This document shows, piece after piece, positions 9,093 through 17,795 of a stretch of DNA of 64,000 nucleotides (position 1 is its first letter; each line of letters begins with the position of its first letter). Origin of the DNA: Rhizorhabdus sp049889055. Lineage in GTDB: Bacteria > Pseudomonadota > Alphaproteobacteria > Sphingomonadales > Sphingomonadaceae. The DNA lies in assembly GCF_049889055.1 (NCBI RefSeq), contig NZ_JBLTWO010000012.1, positions 1-64,000 on the forward strand. The letters run 5' to 3'. The translations under genes and the position numbers were made by a program. Below the pieces are notes generated by a model. The model did not search any database. It was not told the DNA's origin and saw nothing but the letters and a program-made list of their open reading frames with translations.

Positions 9093-9303
9093 AGACCTCT
9101 CCTCCATGTTGATTCGGCCTGTTCCGGCCGTTGGTCCTGACGCCGATGTAGGGGAAGACGTCCGCGCTGGCTTTACATGGCAATGACGCGACTTTTGACA
9201 TTTCTTGCGCGTCATCTTGCCTCACGGGGACCGGGTGATGCTTTTGCGAGCGCGATAAGCGCGCGTGCTTCCGGACGCCGCACACCCTTTGGAGAGGCGT
9301 CCC
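9093..9303. promoter_or_regulatory. Divergent promoter region between TonB receptor operon and CoA ligase
   Basis: This 211-bp gap separates the minus-strand receptor-P450 operon from the plus-strand ligase, so it must hold both promoters and probably the AraC binding site. I could not pick convincing -35/-10 boxes. GGAGAGG before 9304 and GGAGAGG before 9092 are the ribosome binding sites. Confidence 0.45.
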
Positions 9304-10833
9304 ATGCATCCTTCCCACTTCGCCGCGAGCAAGCCTGCTTCGCCTGCGATCATCATGGCCGAGAGCGGCGAGACGATCAGCTATGCCGCGCTCGACGCCG
9401 CCGCCAATCGCGGCGCGCATCTGCTGCGCCGGCTTGGCCTGCGGCGTGGAGACGTGATCGCGGTGATGGCGGACAATGACGCGAGCCTGTTCGACATCGG
9501 CTGGGCAGCGCAGCGGACCGGCCTCTATCTCACCAGCATATCGACGCGGCTGAGCCTGGCGGATTTCGGTTATATCCTGCGCGATTCCGGCGCGCGGCTG
9601 CTGATCGCCTCGGATCGTCTCGCGCCGGTGGTCGCGGAGCTGCGCGACGAGATGGTCGATCTGCAGCCTTTCCTGTTCGACCAGCCGGCTTTGGGGATCG
9701 CGTCCTGGCGCGAGGCCTGCGCCGGTCTGCCGTCGACCCCGGTCGCTGACGAGAGTGCCGGCACCGACATGCTCTATTCGTCGGGCACCACCGGTCGGCC
9801 CAAGGGGGTCAAGCCGGAGCTGCCCGAGGGAGCGATCGACGCCCCGACGCCGCTGATGGGGATGGGCACCACGCTTTATGGCATGGACGAGGCGTGCGTC
9901 TATCTCTCGACCTCGCCGCTCTATCATGCGGCACCGCTGCGCTGGGCGATGACGATCCATCGGCTGGGGGGCTGCGTGGTCGTCATGGAGAAGTTCGATT
10001 CGGAGGCGGCGCTTCGGCTGATCGAACGCTACCGGGTGACGCATGCGACCTGGGTCCCGACGCATTTCGTCCGGCTGCTGCGGCTACCCGATGTGGTGCG
10101 GAACGGCCATGACCTGTCGTCGCTGCGCGCGGTGGTCCATGCGGCTGCGCCCTGTCCCGCGCCGGTCAAGCAGGCGATGATCGATTGGTGGGGCCCTATC
10201 GTCCACGAATATTATTCGGGTACCGAATGCTGCGGCATCACGGCGCTGTCGGCGGAGGAGTGGCTGGCGAAGCCCGGCTCGGTCGGCCGCGCGGTGCTCG
10301 GCACAATCCACATCCTCGATGAGGACGGGACCGAACTGCCGGTCGGCGCGACGGGCGGGGTCTATTTCTCCGACGGCCCCGCTTTCTCCTACCACAAGGA
10401 CCCGGCCAAGACCGCGCAGGCGCATAGCCCGCAGGGTTGGGCGACGCTCGGCGACATCGGCCATGTCGATGAGGACGGCTATCTCTACCTGACCGACCGC
10501 AAGAGCTTCATGATCATTTCGGGCGGGGTGAACATCTATCCGCAGGAGATCGAGAACCGCCTGGCGACCCATCCGGCGGTCGCCGACGTGGCGGTGATCG
10601 GCCTGCCCGACGAGGAAATGGGCGAACGGGTCGTCGCCGTCGTCCAGCCGACCGATGCAGCGGCCGATCATGCGGAGCTGGCGGCCGAGCTGACCCGCTT
10701 CGCGCGAGAGGAGCTGGGCGGGGTGAAGACCCCGCGCCAGTTCCTGTTCCGCGCCGAACTGCCGCGCGAGGCGACCGGCAAGATGATGAAGCGGCGGCTG
10801 ATCGACGAGCTCAGGGACGCGAACGCCGCCTGA
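9304..10833 (+). CDS. AMP-forming acyl-CoA synthetase
   Basis: A 509-aa ANL-superfamily ligase. The phosphate-binding loop is YSSGTTGRPKGVKPE. The YYSGTE motif, the WATLGDIGHVDEDGY (A8-type) motif and the hinge DRKSFMIISGGVNIYPQEIE are all present, and a C-terminal lysine sits in EATGKMMKR. It converts a carboxylic acid, ATP and CoA to acyl-CoA, AMP and PPi. ATG 9304 has GGAGAGG upstream; a reading from 9265 lacks one. It is divergent from the P450 operon and convergent with the crotonase operon. It probably links oxidised product (acid) to the beta-oxidation-like enzymes at 10855-15326. Confidence 0.92.
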   Translation: MHPSHFAASKPASPAIIMAESGETISYAALDAAANRGAHLLRRLGLRRGDVIAVMADNDASLFDIGWAAQRTGLYLTSISTRLSLADFGYILRDSGARLLIASDRLAPVVAELRDEMVDLQPFLFDQPALGIASWREACAGLPSTPVADESAGTDMLYSSGTTGRPKGVKPELPEGAIDAPTPLMGMGTTLYGMDEACVYLSTSPLYHAAPLRWAMTIHRLGGCVVVMEKFDSEAALRLIERYRVTHATWVPTHFVRLLRLPDVVRNGHDLSSLRAVVHAAAPCPAPVKQAMIDWWGPIVHEYYSGTECCGITALSAEEWLAKPGSVGRAVLGTIHILDEDGTELPVGATGGVYFSDGPAFSYHKDPAKTAQAHSPQGWATLGDIGHVDEDGYLYLTDRKSFMIISGGVNIYPQEIENRLATHPAVADVAVIGLPDEEMGERVVAVVQPTDAAADHAELAAELTRFAREELGGVKTPRQFLFRAELPREATGKMMKRRLIDELRDANAA

Positions 10834-10854
10834 GCCTCGTCGCCGGGGCTGCGC

Positions 10855-11631
10855 TCAGCGACCCTGCCAGTGCGGCGCGCGCTTCTCGGCGAAGGCGCGC
10901 GGGCCCTCGACGAAATCCTCGGATCCGAGCATGGCCGTCATCGCCGGCCATTGCCATTGTTCGCGGATCGCCTCGGCAGTGCCCAGGGTGGCGCTTCGCC
11001 GCACCGACTCCTTGGTCGCGCGGATCGACATCGGGCTGCAGGCGAGGATCTGTTCGGCCCAGCCTCGTGCAGCGGCAAGGACGTCGCCGTCGGTGACCTC
11101 GTTGACTATGCCGATCTTGAGTGCTTCCGTGGCGGGCACTCGGCGTCCGGTCAGCAATATGCCCATCGCGCGCGTGCGCCCGACGATCTGCGGCAGGCGC
11201 TGGATGCCGCCCGCAAGTGCGGCGAGACCGACGCGGGGCTCCGGCAGGGCGAAGAAGGCGGTCGAGGCCGCGACGACGATGTCTGCCGCCAGCACGATTT
11301 CGAATCCGCCGCCAAAGGCCGGTCCGTTCACCGCGGCGATGACCGGCTTGGTCAGGCCCTCGCGCATCGTCAGGCCGCCGAAACCGGACTCGGGCGTGAA
11401 CATGTCGCCGCTCGCCGCCTGCTGCTTCAGGTCGTGCCCCGCGCAAAAGGCCTTGTCTCCGGCGCCGGTCACGATCGCGACCCATTGCTCGTCATCGGCC
11501 TCGAACGCGTCGAACGCCGCCGCCATGGCGCGCTGGGCGGTCGCGTCGAGCGCATTGCGCGCGGCGGGCCGGTTGATGGTGATGATGGTCAGGCGACCTG
11601 CGCGCTCGACCAGGACGGGCGGTTCGCTCAT
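10855..11631 (-). CDS. Enoyl-CoA hydratase/isomerase (crotonase family)
   Basis: A 258-aa crotonase-fold protein. Oxyanion-hole segments are AFCAGHDLKQQAAS (near residue 62) and GPAFGGGFEIVLAAD (near 108), and the helix containing LPEPRVGLAALAGG gives a Glu at one catalytic position. It probably hydrates or isomerises an enoyl-CoA. It starts with an ATGA overlap with the flavoprotein gene upstream and is the last gene of the SDR-ECH-thiolase-NMO-ECH operon. Confidence 0.9.
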   Translation of the reverse strand: MSEPPVLVERAGRLTIITINRPAARNALDATAQRAMAAAFDAFEADDEQWVAIVTGAGDKAFCAGHDLKQQAASGDMFTPESGFGGLTMREGLTKPVIAAVNGPAFGGGFEIVLAADIVVAASTAFFALPEPRVGLAALAGGIQRLPQIVGRTRAMGILLTGRRVPATEALKIGIVNEVTDGDVLAAARGWAEQILACSPMSIRATKESVRRSATLGTAEAIREQWQWPAMTAMLGSEDFVEGPRAFAEKRAPHWQGR

Positions 11632-12608
11632 GCTGCGAGCATCCCGGCGAGCCGTCCGGTGATGATGGCCTCGGCGTCCCGAACCATGCGCGCGATGAGC
11701 TCCCGGCAGGTGGGGATGTCGTGAATCAGGCCCTGGATCTGGCCCGCCCAGACGAGCCCGGCGTCAAGGTCCCCGGTTTCGAGCGCGACGCGGCCGAGCG
11801 CACCCGACACGAGCGGCCGGATGTCCTCGAAGGTCGCTTCCGGCCGGCTGCTGATCTCGACCACGCGATCGGACACGCTGTTCTTCGCGACCCGGCCTGT
11901 GTTGTGGAAGCGGCGGAAGATCAGGTTGGTCGAGCGCTCGTCATTGTCGAGCAGGAACTGCTTGATCCGGTCGTGGATCGGCGCTTCGACCGTCGCGCAG
12001 AAGCGGGTGCCCATGTTCACGCCGTCGGCGCCGAGCGCGAGCGCAGCGGCGAGCCCCCGTCCGTCGCCGAAACCACCGCTGGCGATCATCGGGATGGTGA
12101 TCCGGTCGGCGGCTGCGGGGATCAGCACCAGCCCCGGCACATCATCCTCACCGGGATGGCCGGCGCATTCGAAACCGTCGATCGAGATCGCGTCTGCCCC
12201 CATGCGCTCGGCGGAAGCGGCGTGGCGGACTGCCGTGCATTTGTGGATCACCTTGATGCCGTGCGCCTTCAGGTCGTCGATATGCTCCTGCGGCTTGTGG
12301 CCGGCGGTCTCGACGATCCGCACGCCCTCCTCGATGATCGCGCGGCGATAGTCGGCATAGGGCGGCGGGGTGACCGACGGCAGGATGGTGAGGTTCACGC
12401 CAAAGGGCTTGTCCGTCATGTTGCGGCAGCGCTCGATCTCGCGCCGCAGCTCGTCCGGTGTCGGCTGGGTCAGCGCGGTCAGCATGCCCAGGCCGCCGGC
12501 ATTGGACACGGCCGCTGCCAGTTCGGCGCGACCGACCCACATCATGCCACCCTGGACGATCGGATGCTCTATGCCGAAGGCTTCGGTGAAGCGGGTGCGG
12601 ATCGCCAT
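11628..12608 (-). CDS. Nitronate monooxygenase-like FMN flavoprotein
   Basis: A 326-aa TIM-barrel flavoprotein of the 2-nitropropane dioxygenase/NMO family. The N-terminal block HPIVQGGMMWVGRAELAAAV, the FMN phosphate-binding ASGGFGDGRGLAAALALGADGV (about residues 176-197) and the MGTRF segment are visible. In fatty-acid or terpenoid operons such proteins often act as enoyl-CoA or other flavin reductases, so nitronate oxidation should not be assumed. ATG 12608 overlaps the thiolase stop as TAATG. A longer start at 12656 would run through the thiolase end and is unlikely. Confidence 0.82.
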   Translation of the reverse strand: MAIRTRFTEAFGIEHPIVQGGMMWVGRAELAAAVSNAGGLGMLTALTQPTPDELRREIERCRNMTDKPFGVNLTILPSVTPPPYADYRRAIIEEGVRIVETAGHKPQEHIDDLKAHGIKVIHKCTAVRHAASAERMGADAISIDGFECAGHPGEDDVPGLVLIPAAADRITIPMIASGGFGDGRGLAAALALGADGVNMGTRFCATVEAPIHDRIKQFLLDNDERSTNLIFRRFHNTGRVAKNSVSDRVVEISSRPEATFEDIRPLVSGALGRVALETGDLDAGLVWAGQIQGLIHDIPTCRELIARMVRDAEAIITGRLAGMLAA

Positions 12609-13768
12609 TACAGCGCCTCCACGATCGTAACATTGGCGATGCCGCCGCCTTCGCACATCGTCTGCAGGCCATAGCGCAGGCCGCGTGTGCGCAGCGCATG
12701 GACGAGGGTCGCGAGCAGCTTGGTCCCGCTGGCGCCGAGCGGGTGGCCGAGCGCGATCGCCCCGCCGTTGACGTTGAGCCTGGCGGGATCCGCGCCGAGG
12801 GCCTTGAGCCAGGCGAGCGGTACCGGGGCGAAGGCCTCGTTCACCTCATAGAGGTCGATCTGGTCGATCGAGAGGCCGGCGCGGTCGAGCGCCTTGCGCG
12901 TCGCGGGGATCGGCTCTTCCAGCATGATCACCGGATCGCCGGCCGAGACCGTCATGGTGACCAGCCGTGCGATCGGCGTCAGCCCATAGGCCTTGAGCGC
13001 GCGTTCCGACACGATCAGCGCGGCGGAGGCGCCGTCGCAGATCTGGCTGGCATTGGCGGCCGAGATGACCCCGCCCTCGCGCAACAGCTTGACCGAGGCG
13101 ATGCCTTCGAGCGTGGCGCCCGCGCGGATGCCTTCGTCGACCAGATGCGGAACACCATCGACGTCGAGTGGTACGATCTCGTCACGGAAGGCACCCGCCC
13201 CGGTTGCGGCGGCGGCGCGCAGATGGCTTTGCAGGGCGAAGCGGTCGAGCGTCTCGCGGTCGAAGCCATATTTGGCGGCGAGCATCTCCGCGCCGTCGAA
13301 CTGGCTGAAAGTGTCGACGCAATAACGCTGCCTTATGCGGGGGCTGATCGGGCCGGTGCCGATGCCCTCCTTCTCATGCAAGGAGACGTTCGAAAACATC
13401 GGCACGCGGCTCATGCTTTCCGCTCCCGCCGCGATGACCACGTCCTGCATGCCCGACATCACCGCCTGCGCCGCGAACTGCACGGCCTGCTGCGACGAGC
13501 CGCACTGGCGGTCGATCGTCACGGCGGGCACGCTTTGCGGGAGACCGGACGCGAGGACGGCGTTGCGGGCGAAGGCAAAGGCCTGCTCGCCCGCCTGGGT
13601 GACGCAGCCCAGGATCACATCCTCGATCGCGGCGGGGTCGACCCCCGTGCGGGCGACGAGCGCATCGAGCACGGCGCCCGCCATGTCGGCGGGATGCCAG
13701 CCTGCCAGTTTTCCATTGCGACGCCCGCCAGCGGTTCGAATGACGTCGACGATATAGGCCTCGGCCAT
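12608..13768 (-). CDS. Acetyl-CoA C-acyltransferase (thiolase)
   Basis: A 386-aa thiolase. The nucleophilic cysteine lies in DRQCGSSQQAV. The other catalytic residues lie in GGAIALGHPLGASG (His) and LQTMCEGGGIANV (Cys), so it should be active in thiolytic cleavage of 3-ketoacyl-CoA. ATG 13768 is preferred because AAGGAG sits about 7 bases upstream; ATG 13774 overlaps the preceding stop as ATGA and is the alternative. It lies between the two crotonase genes and provides the last step of the beta-oxidation-like spiral. Confidence 0.92.
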   Translation of the reverse strand: MAEAYIVDVIRTAGGRRNGKLAGWHPADMAGAVLDALVARTGVDPAAIEDVILGCVTQAGEQAFAFARNAVLASGLPQSVPAVTIDRQCGSSQQAVQFAAQAVMSGMQDVVIAAGAESMSRVPMFSNVSLHEKEGIGTGPISPRIRQRYCVDTFSQFDGAEMLAAKYGFDRETLDRFALQSHLRAAAATGAGAFRDEIVPLDVDGVPHLVDEGIRAGATLEGIASVKLLREGGVISAANASQICDGASAALIVSERALKAYGLTPIARLVTMTVSAGDPVIMLEEPIPATRKALDRAGLSIDQIDLYEVNEAFAPVPLAWLKALGADPARLNVNGGAIALGHPLGASGTKLLATLVHALRTRGLRYGLQTMCEGGGIANVTIVEAL

Positions 13769-13770
13769 GG

Positions 13771-14562
13771 TCATGCTCCTTTGAAGTCTGGGGTGCGTTT
13801 GGCGATGTAGGCGGCAAGCCCCTCGCGACATTCAGCCGAGCCGCCGGCCTGGGCGATCGTGCGCGCCTCGCTGGCCAGCTGGGATTTCAGGTCGGTCTGG
13901 AAGCTGTCGCGCAGCAGGGCGCGGGCGGCGCCGAGAGCGGCGCGGGGGCCGTCTGTCAGCGCCCTTGCCATCGCAAGACCTTCCTCACCGAGCCGTTCGT
14001 CGTCGACCATCCGGGTGACGAGGCCGATGCGCTCGGCCTCGTCTGCGCCCACTCGCCTGTTGGTCAGGATGATCTCTTGCGCCTTGCGGAGGCCGACGAG
14101 GCGGGGGAGCATCCAGCTCATCCCGCCATCTGGCGTCAGTCCGAGCGCGCCGTAAGCGGCGGTGAAATGCGCTGATCGCGCGCACAGCACCACATCGCCA
14201 GCAATGGCGAGGCTCAGCCCCGCACCGGCCGCCGGGCCGTTGACGAGGACGAGCAGCGGCTTTGCCATGCGGGCGAAGCGTTCGATCGCGGCGTGAAGCG
14301 TGGTCGCGAGCTCCTCGAGAAACGCGTCCACCTTGTCGCCGGCCGCGCGAAAGGCGCTGAGATCCCCGCCCGCGCAGAACAGTCGGCCTTCGCCGGACAG
14401 CAACACGCATCTTATCGGGTCGTCCTGCTCGCACCGGATCGCCACGTCGAGCAGGGCCTGGGCCATGTCCATGTCGACCGCATTGCCGGCTTCGGGCCGG
14501 TTCAGCGTGACCCGCGCGATGCCGTCGGCGATCGACAGACGGACGGAGCCACCTTCGCTCAT
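13771..14562 (-). CDS. Enoyl-CoA hydratase/isomerase (crotonase family), second copy
   Basis: A 263-aa crotonase. Visible motifs are RLFCAGGDLSAFRAAG, NGPAAGAGLSLAIAGD and ALGLTPDGGMSWMLPRLVG. The last resembles delta-isomerase or PaaG-like members rather than classic hydratases with two Glu. It overlaps the SDR stop by ATGA. Two diverged crotonases in one operon suggest separate hydration and isomerisation (or ring-opening) steps. Confidence 0.88.
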   Translation of the reverse strand: MSEGGSVRLSIADGIARVTLNRPEAGNAVDMDMAQALLDVAIRCEQDDPIRCVLLSGEGRLFCAGGDLSAFRAAGDKVDAFLEELATTLHAAIERFARMAKPLLVLVNGPAAGAGLSLAIAGDVVLCARSAHFTAAYGALGLTPDGGMSWMLPRLVGLRKAQEIILTNRRVGADEAERIGLVTRMVDDERLGEEGLAMARALTDGPRAALGAARALLRDSFQTDLKSQLASEARTIAQAGGSAECREGLAAYIAKRTPDFKGA

Positions 14563-15326
14563 CGCGGGGCCATCCGGATCGCGCCATCGAGGCGGATCGT
14601 CTCGCCGTTGAGCATGGGGTTCTGGACGATGCTTTCGACCAGCTGCGCGAACTCGGCCGGCTGGCCGAGGCGGCTGGGGAAGGGCACCTGCCGGCCGAGC
14701 GAATCCTGTGCCTCCTGCGGCAGAGTCGCGAGGAGCGGGGTCCAGAAGATACCCGGCGCGACCGTCATCACGCGGATGCCATAGCGGGCGAACTCGCGCG
14801 CGATCGGCAGGGTCATGCCGACGATGCCGCCTTTCGATGCGGCATAGGCGGCCTGGCCGATCTGTCCGTCATAGGCCGCGACCGAGGCGGTGTTGACGAT
14901 CACGCCGCGCTCGCCATCCGGGCCGATCGGATCGGCGTCGTGGATGCGGGCCGCGAACTTCGACAGGGTGTTGAAGCTGCCGATCAGGTTGACCGTGACG
15001 ATCTTCGCGAAGTCGGGCAACGGCAGCGCCGACCCGTCGCGGCCGATCACCTTCGCGGGCGGCCCGATGCCGGCGCAGTTGACCAGGATTCGCGCCTTGC
15101 CATGCAGGCCTTCGGCCTCGGCGATCGCATCCTCGACGGCCTTTTCGTCGGTGATGTCGATTGCGGCGAAGTGGCCGCCGATGGCGGCCGCACGGCTGCG
15201 GGCCAGATCATGATTGAGGTCGAAGATGGTGACCTTGGCGCCTGCAGCGGCAAGCCGTTCGGCGGTCGCTCCGCCGAGCCCGGAGGCGCCCCCGGTCACG
15301 ATTGTGGCGATACCCCGAACGTCCAT
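14559..15326 (-). CDS. SDR 3-hydroxyacyl-CoA dehydrogenase (HSD17B10-like)
   Basis: A 255-aa classical short-chain dehydrogenase. NAD-binding motif GGASGLGGATAERLAAAG is followed by an acidic residue in FDLN, which favours NAD. Further motifs are NCAGIGPPAK, the catalytic Ser in NTASVAAYDG, and YAASKGG with Tyr and Lys. The GPP(A)KVIGRDG and GVIVNTASVAA blocks resemble type-II 3-hydroxyacyl-CoA dehydrogenases. It is the first gene of the operon, directly behind the operator pair at 15344-15372, and probably oxidises the 3-hydroxyacyl-CoA. Confidence 0.88.
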   Translation of the reverse strand: MDVRGIATIVTGGASGLGGATAERLAAAGAKVTIFDLNHDLARSRAAAIGGHFAAIDITDEKAVEDAIAEAEGLHGKARILVNCAGIGPPAKVIGRDGSALPLPDFAKIVTVNLIGSFNTLSKFAARIHDADPIGPDGERGVIVNTASVAAYDGQIGQAAYAASKGGIVGMTLPIAREFARYGIRVMTVAPGIFWTPLLATLPQEAQDSLGRQVPFPSRLGQPAEFAQLVESIVQNPMLNGETIRLDGAIRMAPR

Positions 15327-15343
15327 GCCCAGCTCCCGATAAA

Positions 15344-15372
15344 ACTCATGAGATTAATATGCACTCGTGAGT
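15344..15372. promoter_or_regulatory. Probable TetR operator: two ACTC(A/G)TGAG half-sites
   Basis: ACTCATGAG at 15344-15352 and ACTCGTGAG at 15363-15371 are near-identical, each nearly palindromic, and 19 bp apart. They lie in the 86-bp gap between the divergent SDR operon (start 15326) and the TetR gene (start 15413). This is where an autoregulating repressor would bind. Binding is inferred from geometry. Confidence 0.55.
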
Positions 15373-15412
15373 GTATTGCGCATCTTCGGGTTTGGTGTCA
15401 ATCAGCCCCCGC

Positions 15413-16057
15413 ATGGAAGACGTGACCCCTTTTCGTTCGGCAGAGCAGAGGCTGGCCGACCGCGCGGCGAAGCGCTCCGCGGTCCTCAGGGCCGCAGTGC
15501 GGATGTTCAACGAGAAGGGATTCTTCGCGACCTCGCTCGACGATGTCGCGGCGAGCCTGGGCGTGTCCAAGCGCACCATCTATCATTATCTGTCGAGCAA
15601 GGATCAGGTGCTGCTGGAGTGCCTGACGATCGGGCTCGAACAATTGCTTGAGGCTGCGGCACAGGCCCGCGCGGAACCGGGGACGGGGCGCGACCGCCTC
15701 GCAAAATTCCTGCGACGCTATTCCGAGATCAACATGAACGACTTCGGCCGCTGCGTGATCCGGACCGGCGAGGAGGCGCTGTCGGCAGAAAGCCTGCCCC
15801 GCTATCGCGCGATGAAGCGCGACATCGACCGCGAATTGCGCGGCCTGATCGCGCAGGCGGTCGAGGACGGATCGATCGCGCCCGTCGACGTCAAGATCGC
15901 CGCCTTCACGGTGGCCGGCGCGATCAACTGGCCCGCGCGCTGGTACAAGCCGGACGGGACCGAGAGCCCCGAAAGGCTCGCGGCGGAGATCGTCGAGCTT
16001 CTGTTGAAGGGGCTGGATTTGCGAGGGCCGTTTCCAGGCCCGGATGCCGCAGCTTGA
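15413..16057 (+). CDS. TetR-family transcriptional regulator
   Basis: A 214-aa regulator. The N-terminal DNA-binding domain covers about residues 15-60, with recognition helix in LDDVAASLGVSKRTIYHYLSSKD. The C-terminal ligand domain contains the RCVIRTGEEALS segment found in regulators of acyl-CoA degradation operons. It starts at ATG 15413, divergent from the SDR-thiolase operon, which it probably represses until an acyl-CoA or acid ligand binds. Confidence 0.88.
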   Translation: MEDVTPFRSAEQRLADRAAKRSAVLRAAVRMFNEKGFFATSLDDVAASLGVSKRTIYHYLSSKDQVLLECLTIGLEQLLEAAAQARAEPGTGRDRLAKFLRRYSEINMNDFGRCVIRTGEEALSAESLPRYRAMKRDIDRELRGLIAQAVEDGSIAPVDVKIAAFTVAGAINWPARWYKPDGTESPERLAAEIVELLLKGLDLRGPFPGPDAAA

Positions 16058-16678
16058 AGATTCCAGTGACCATGTCCTAAGAACATGTCGCGCGCATCTG
16101 GACAGAAGACCCAGACCGATTCAAGCTTGCCCGTACCTCCAACACCTCGGGAAGAAACACCTGGATCGGTGCTCAGCCTGGCAGGACTGACAGGATAATG
16201 CCTTGTGGGAGCGCCCGTCAGCGAAAGTCGACGTTAGCCAACCATGGAAGAGCCGATTGTGGTGCTCGCCCGGGTCACCGATCACTGAACCTTCGGTCGA
16301 GGGCGTGGGGAGCTGTTGGAACTGGTCGGTCGTCGCATGCTCGTTGATGCGGTTACGCCGGCTTGACGCGATGCTCGGGGCGACTGGCATGGCGCTGAAT
16401 AGCCTTGCGAGTCGGTTGGGAAGGTCGAACGAATTTGGAATCCCTGGCCTGCTTCAGTATCAGACCTCTCCTCCCCGATTTGAGTACGGTCTTACTGAGG
16501 CATGCCCCGCGCTGCATCCGCTCGTCTCCATCTGACGATCTGACTTGTCAATGGCATGATTTCCGGGGAGCAGGTCATGTGTTACAAAGCAGCCAAGGTT
16601 ACTCTCTAACAGGCCCCAGGAATATGGAACAATTTGAGCGATTCCATCAATCTACTCCATGTAGTTAGAAGTAAGGCT
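16058..16678. other. 621-bp gene-free stretch
   Basis: Short open frames exist on both strands (for example 16121-16390 minus and 16203-16535 plus), but none has a recognisable domain, ribosome binding site or coding-like codon bias. Composition drifts toward the lower GC of the block that follows. This may be a degraded junction between two catabolic blocks. Confidence 0.5.
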
Positions 16679-17611
16679 TCAATTGTTCATCTTGGTACGA
16701 TCAGCGCCCTTTAGACCGAGCCTCGCGCGCGCTTCTTCTGGCGTTGCAGGCTCAAGCCCCATCTCCTTGATGATCCGAACGATCTTGGTCACTTGCTCTG
16801 CATTGCTCGAGGCAAGCTTGCCTCGCTCGAGAAAGAGGCTGTCTTCGAGTCCGACACGCACGTTGCCGCCCAGCATCGCAGCCTGCGTGCAAACTGGCAT
16901 CTGATAACGTCCTGCACCGAGGACGGACCACACATAGTCGTCACCGAACAGCCGATCAGCCGTCCGTTTCATGAAGATGACGTTATCGAGATCGCCGCCG
17001 ATGCCGCCCAGAATGCCGAAGATCGACTGAATGAAGAATGGTGGCTTGGCGATGCCCTTGTCGACGAAATAGGCGAGGTTGTAGAGGTGTCCGATATCAT
17101 AGCATTCATGCTCGAACCGAGTACCGTGCTCGGAGAGCAGATTGTAGTTCTTGGCGATGTCGGCAAATGTGTTTCGAAATATGAAACTCTCACTGTTTGC
17201 AATATATTCTTTTTCCCAACCGAATTTCCATTCGGTGATCTTCTTTCCCATGTCGTGAAAAGAGAAGTTCATGCTGCCCATATTGAGAGAGCACATCTCT
17301 GGCGAAAAAGTCAGGGCTGCTGCCAGTCGATCTTCCGGCGACATGTCGGGACTACCGCCAGTGGTCAAGTTGATAACAGCATCTGTGCCCTGGTGGATTA
17401 TGGGCAAGAACTGGCGGTAAACATCAGGATTGCCGGTAGGTGCGCCTGTCTCAGAATCCCTCGCGTGGAGATGAAGGATGGCAGCGCCCGCATTGGCTGC
17501 AGCAATGGCCTGAGTTGCGATGTCCGATGGCGTATAAGGAAGGCCATCCGACAAGGACGGAGTGTGGATTCCCCCTGTGATCGCACATGTAATAATGACT
17601 TTATTTTTCAT
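16679..17611 (-). CDS. BKACE family protein (DUF849, beta-keto acid cleavage enzyme)
   Basis: A 310-aa TIM-barrel protein. Zn ligands are visible as H47 and H49 in AAILHLHARDSETG, and the later GGNVRVGLEDSLFL segment holds a conserved Glu. Known family members condense a beta-keto acid with acetyl-CoA to give acetoacetate and a new acyl-CoA. It is the last gene of a minus-strand run that includes a 3-hydroxyacyl dehydrogenase, which could supply the beta-keto acid, as L-carnitine dehydrogenase does for its BKACE partner. Substrate is unknown. Confidence 0.87.
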   Translation of the reverse strand: MKNKVIITCAITGGIHTPSLSDGLPYTPSDIATQAIAAANAGAAILHLHARDSETGAPTGNPDVYRQFLPIIHQGTDAVINLTTGGSPDMSPEDRLAAALTFSPEMCSLNMGSMNFSFHDMGKKITEWKFGWEKEYIANSESFIFRNTFADIAKNYNLLSEHGTRFEHECYDIGHLYNLAYFVDKGIAKPPFFIQSIFGILGGIGGDLDNVIFMKRTADRLFGDDYVWSVLGAGRYQMPVCTQAAMLGGNVRVGLEDSLFLERGKLASSNAEQVTKIVRIIKEMGLEPATPEEARARLGLKGADRTKMNN

Positions 17612-17629
17612 AGTTCGTGTTCCACTGGG

Positions 17630-17725
17630 CTAGAGCGTGTTCACGATGGGCGAATAGGCTCTTGTCTTTTGATGCCGCATTTTCCGAGCCGTTGACCGAA
17701 TCCGGTCAACTTGAAAATGCTCTAG
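17630..17725. repeat. Nested inverted-repeat intergenic element
   Basis: The element is bounded by CTAGAGC (17630-17636) and GCTCTAG (17719-17725). Inside lies a long imperfect hairpin: GCATTTTC (17677-17684) pairs with GAAAATGC (17713-17720), and GTTGACCG (17691-17698) pairs with CGGTCAAC (17703-17710). The AGAGC...TTTTC pattern recalls palindromic intergenic repeats dispersed in alphaproteobacterial genomes. No second copy was seen in this window. It could also fold as an mRNA hairpin between the PhlG-like and BKACE genes. Confidence 0.55.
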
Positions 17726-17795
17726 CAGGACAATTTGTGGCTTCTTGTCCCCTGGACTGGAGCGCGCCCGCACCGTCCCCGCGCAATTCACGGCG

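Noticed and set aside
11628..12608. True nitronate detoxification enzyme
   Set aside because: Context is a beta-oxidation-like operon. The fold is clear but the nitronate role is not supported.
16121..16535. Short open frames on both strands in the gap before the BKACE gene
   Set aside because: No domain, no ribosome binding site and atypical composition. An IS remnant was considered but no transposase block could be recognised.
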